From positions 397,375-461,374 of the forward strand of contig NZ_JAGGQQ010000004.1 of NCBI RefSeq assembly GCF_018613195.1: a stretch of 64,000 nucleotides of DNA, given 5' to 3'. Under the pieces are notes generated by a model. It was given only the letters and a program-made list of their open reading frames with translations. It was not told where the DNA came from and ran no database searches. Each line of letters starts with the position of its first letter. Positions within the stretch are counted from its first letter, which is position 1. This DNA is from Bacillus sp. ISL-45. GTDB taxonomy: Bacteria > Bacillota > Bacilli > Bacillales > Cytobacillaceae. The translations under genes and the position numbers were made by a program. This document shows, piece by piece, positions 62,235 to 64,000 of this stretch.

Positions 62235-63467
62235 ATGAGCCAATCAGCTGCCGCCGTCAGAGCAAAACCGCAGAACCAAAATGATACAGCGTATAAAATA
62301 CTCTTCATCATTGGATTAGTACATTTACTGAATGATTCTATTCAATCCGTCATTCCCGCGATGTTCCCGATCCTTGAAAAATCGATGGGTCTTTCATTTA
62401 CCCAATTAGGGATGATCGCTTTTTCTTTGAATATTGTCTCTTCCATCCTCCAGCCTTTGATTGGAATGGCAACAGACAAAAAGCCAGTGCCTTATGCCCT
62501 GCCGCTGGGTTTGACCTCGACAATGTTTGGGGTTCTTGGCCTTGCATTTGCTTCGAGTTTTGAGTTTGTTATTCTTTCCGTTTTATTCATTGGACTTGGG
62601 TCAGCTGTTTTCCATCCTGAAGGTTCCCGTGTAGCCTATATGGCAGCCGGTCCGCGCAGGGGATTGGCACAGTCCATATACCAGGTCGGCGGCAATTCCG
62701 GGCAGGCACTTGCCCCGCTGATTACAGCACTTATCCTCGTACCGCTCGGTCAATTCGGAGCAGTTTGGTTTACATTAGTAGCGGCCATAGCCGTTGGTCT
62801 GCTCTTATATATCGCAGCCTGGTACAGCCGTAGATTGGATTATGAAAAATTGGCCGCCAAAGCCAGGAAAGCAAGCGTACAAGTCGGCAAGGGAATCTCA
62901 AAAAATATTAAAATGGCGCTCGTTCTGATACTATTTCTGATTTTTGCCCGGTCCTGGTATATTTCGGGCATGACGAATTTTTACGCGTTTTATGCAATCG
63001 ATAAATATGGCCTTTCGATTACGGAGGCACAAATATTCCTGTTTGCTTTCCTTGTTGCCGGTGCGTTCGGTACTTTTTTCGGAGGCCCGCTGGCAGACCG
63101 TTTTGGAAAGAAAAACATCATATTTCTTTCTATGATTGCAACTGCTCCATTGTCCGCAATTATCCCATTTATGCCATATACAATTGCGTTTGTTCTGCTG
63201 ACGGTAAGCGGTTTTATTCTGATGTCGAGCTTTTCAGTTACTGTTGTATATGCCCAGGAGCTCGTTCCGGGTAAAATCGGTACGATGGCTGGCCTTACAG
63301 TAGGTCTCGCATTCGGTATGGGTGCCATTGGTTCTGTCGGACTAGGATACCTTGCCGACTTGATTGGATTGTCCTTGATGATCATCTGTGTCGGATTCCT
63401 TCCCTTGCTTGGAATTCTGACCATGTTCCTTCCAACAGATGAAAAGCTGGCTGAATGGAACAACTAA
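62235..63467 (+). CDS. MFS transporter of the fosmidomycin-resistance (Fsr) type
   Basis: Membrane transporter of 410 residues with 12 helices. Fsr-type stretches include GLVHLLNDSIQSVIPAMFP in TM1 and GLGSAVFHPEGSRVAYMAAG with the characteristic FHPEGSR loop, plus GGNSGQALAPL. The central loop is basic (KLAAKARKASVQVGKGISK). Homologues export fosmidomycin and related compounds, but the native substrate is unknown. GAAGGAGA precedes the ATG. No regulator gene adjoins it. Confidence 0.92.
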   Translation: MSQSAAAVRAKPQNQNDTAYKILFIIGLVHLLNDSIQSVIPAMFPILEKSMGLSFTQLGMIAFSLNIVSSILQPLIGMATDKKPVPYALPLGLTSTMFGVLGLAFASSFEFVILSVLFIGLGSAVFHPEGSRVAYMAAGPRRGLAQSIYQVGGNSGQALAPLITALILVPLGQFGAVWFTLVAAIAVGLLLYIAAWYSRRLDYEKLAAKARKASVQVGKGISKNIKMALVLILFLIFARSWYISGMTNFYAFYAIDKYGLSITEAQIFLFAFLVAGAFGTFFGGPLADRFGKKNIIFLSMIATAPLSAIIPFMPYTIAFVLLTVSGFILMSSFSVTVVYAQELVPGKIGTMAGLTVGLAFGMGAIGSVGLGYLADLIGLSLMIICVGFLPLLGILTMFLPTDEKLAEWNN

Positions 63468-63570
63468 GCATCAGAAGTGAAAATTAAAATATTCCATTTA
63501 CATTTTTATGTTTAGACATACTTCTGTTAAGGAAAAAAAGAAAGTGAGGATAAAAAGAAGGGAGATCGAC

Positions 63571-63765
63571 ATGTCTAAATTTAAGATTAACTATTTTTTT
63601 GAAAAAGATTTTAAAGTTTCACGTCCAATCGAGGTAGAAAACATTTCAGAAGCCATCCAGGATGCGAAAGATCAAGAGGGGCTGATCGAGTTCACTGGAG
63701 AAGATAATGTTTTTTATAAATTCGATACAAAAGACATTAAGCTTGTTACGATTACAGAAGCTTAA
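63571..63765 (+). CDS. Small hypothetical protein, 64 residues
   Basis: ATG follows GAAGGGAG by 7 bases; longer in-frame starts lack a site. The product is a short alpha/beta protein (KFKINYFFEKDFKVSRPIEVENISEAIQDAKDQEGLIEFTG, then VFYKFDTKDIKLVTITEA). The alternating beta-alpha-beta pattern resembles small DUF-type proteins; I do not recognise it. A strong terminator follows directly. Confidence 0.7.
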   Translation: MSKFKINYFFEKDFKVSRPIEVENISEAIQDAKDQEGLIEFTGEDNVFYKFDTKDIKLVTITEA

Positions 63766-63775
63766 TTATATACAG

Positions 63776-63809
63776 AAAGGGTGAAGCTTTGAGGGCTTCA
63801 CCCTTTTTT
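63776..63809 (+). terminator. Intrinsic terminator after the 64-residue protein gene
   Basis: AAAGGGTGAAGC pairs with GCTTCACCCTTT around TTTGAGG, followed by TTT. Confidence 0.9.
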
Positions 63810-63866
63810 AGGCTGTATTTCACCGGAATTGTCTGCTTACCGAGCGGACAGAGACGTTGCATGCTA

Positions 63867-64000
63867 TTAAATCAATTTAATACGCTCTGCCAGCTCCTGC
63901 TTTTCTTCATCGCTGAACATATTCTCCGCCATTGGGAACAGAATGCTTTCTTCTTTAGCAAAATGGCTCACTAAAGTGTAGTTTGCATTTTTTATCAACT
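63867..64000 (-). CDS. Hemerythrin-like HHE domain protein, 5' part outside window
   Basis: Only the last 44 codons are in the window. HFAKEESILFPMAENMFSDEEKQELAERI, ending KLI, shows the H-xxx-E-x(4)-P-M pattern of the last helices of hemerythrin HHE domains, where His and Glu bind a di-iron site. Such proteins in Bacilli act in oxygen or NO handling. The N-terminal iron ligands cannot be checked here. Confidence 0.75.
   Translation of the reverse strand, partial: LIKNANYTLVSHFAKEESILFPMAENMFSDEEKQELAERIKLI

Overview
The window reads as a low-to-moderate G+C chromosome segment of an endospore-forming Bacillaceae bacterium. Gene content and local order follow the Bacillus subtilis ykr-yku-ykv region closely: the rpoY-rnjA pair, ykrA, def, ykyA, pdhABCD, dapH-dapL, ccpC, darB, ykuJ, ykuI, ykuE, the ykuD-type L,D-transpeptidase, ykyB, cheV, patA, ykwC, ykwB, ptsHI, ykvS, ykvI and clpE. 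Sporulation-linked small proteins (YjcZ type, Spo0E type) agree with this. No rRNA, tRNA, CRISPR array, prophage or complete insertion sequence was seen; genus and species cannot be fixed from this sequence alone.

Layout. 1-7.9 kb: partial polysaccharide deacetylase, small membrane protein, small lipoprotein, the pdhABCD operon (minus strand) and a YkyA-type lipoprotein. 8-13.2 kb: YjcZ-type spore protein, peptide deformylase, HAD phosphatase, a 23-residue basic peptide, rpoY and rnjA. 13.2-22.4 kb: DUF4349 lipoprotein, heterodimeric ABC exporter, thioredoxin-like protein, dapL/dapH for lysine and meso-diaminopimelate synthesis, and the LysR regulator ccpC. 22.5-34.8 kb: 14-TM MFS exporter, the c-di-AMP receptor DarB, metallo-hydrolases, two c-di-GMP domain proteins, a Tat-exported phosphoesterase and an L,D-transpeptidase. 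35-42.7 kb: cheV, DinB-like protein, patA, ykwC, ykwB, ptsHI. 43-51 kb: MoxR-DUF58-membrane protein operon, small regulators, CPBP protease, YkvI transporter. 51-64 kb: CtsR-controlled clpE, SwrC-type RND pump, M3 oligopeptidase, MarR regulator, LemA/TPM pair, kinase-like protein, MFS transporter and a partial hemerythrin gene.

The coding part is mostly ordinary core genome. The unusual part lies between genes, where three repeat systems occupy nearly every long gap. (1) A 180-196 bp non-coding element (five loci, one holding a tandem pair) has imperfect GGCT-type terminal inverted repeats. Four insertions are flanked by perfect 8-bp direct repeats, as expected for a MITE, plausibly moved by an ISL3-type transposase. 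Four of the five loci sit at convergent gene junctions with the stop codon of one neighbour inside the flanking 8 bp. (2) Tandem arrays of hairpin units at four loci have three unrelated sequences but the same 52-53 bp period. (3) A second dispersed element, 113-345 bp in five copies, has 13-bp terminal inverted repeats and sits close to coding-region boundaries, including between dapH and dapL.

Regulation that can be read directly: a sigma-A promoter for clpE with a CtsR operator in its spacer, a sigma-K-like promoter before the YjcZ gene, a cre-like palindrome upstream of ptsHI, an 11-bp inverted repeat at a possible rpoY-rnjA promoter, and many intrinsic terminators, one of which is a perfect palindrome centred on the two abutting stop codons of convergent genes.
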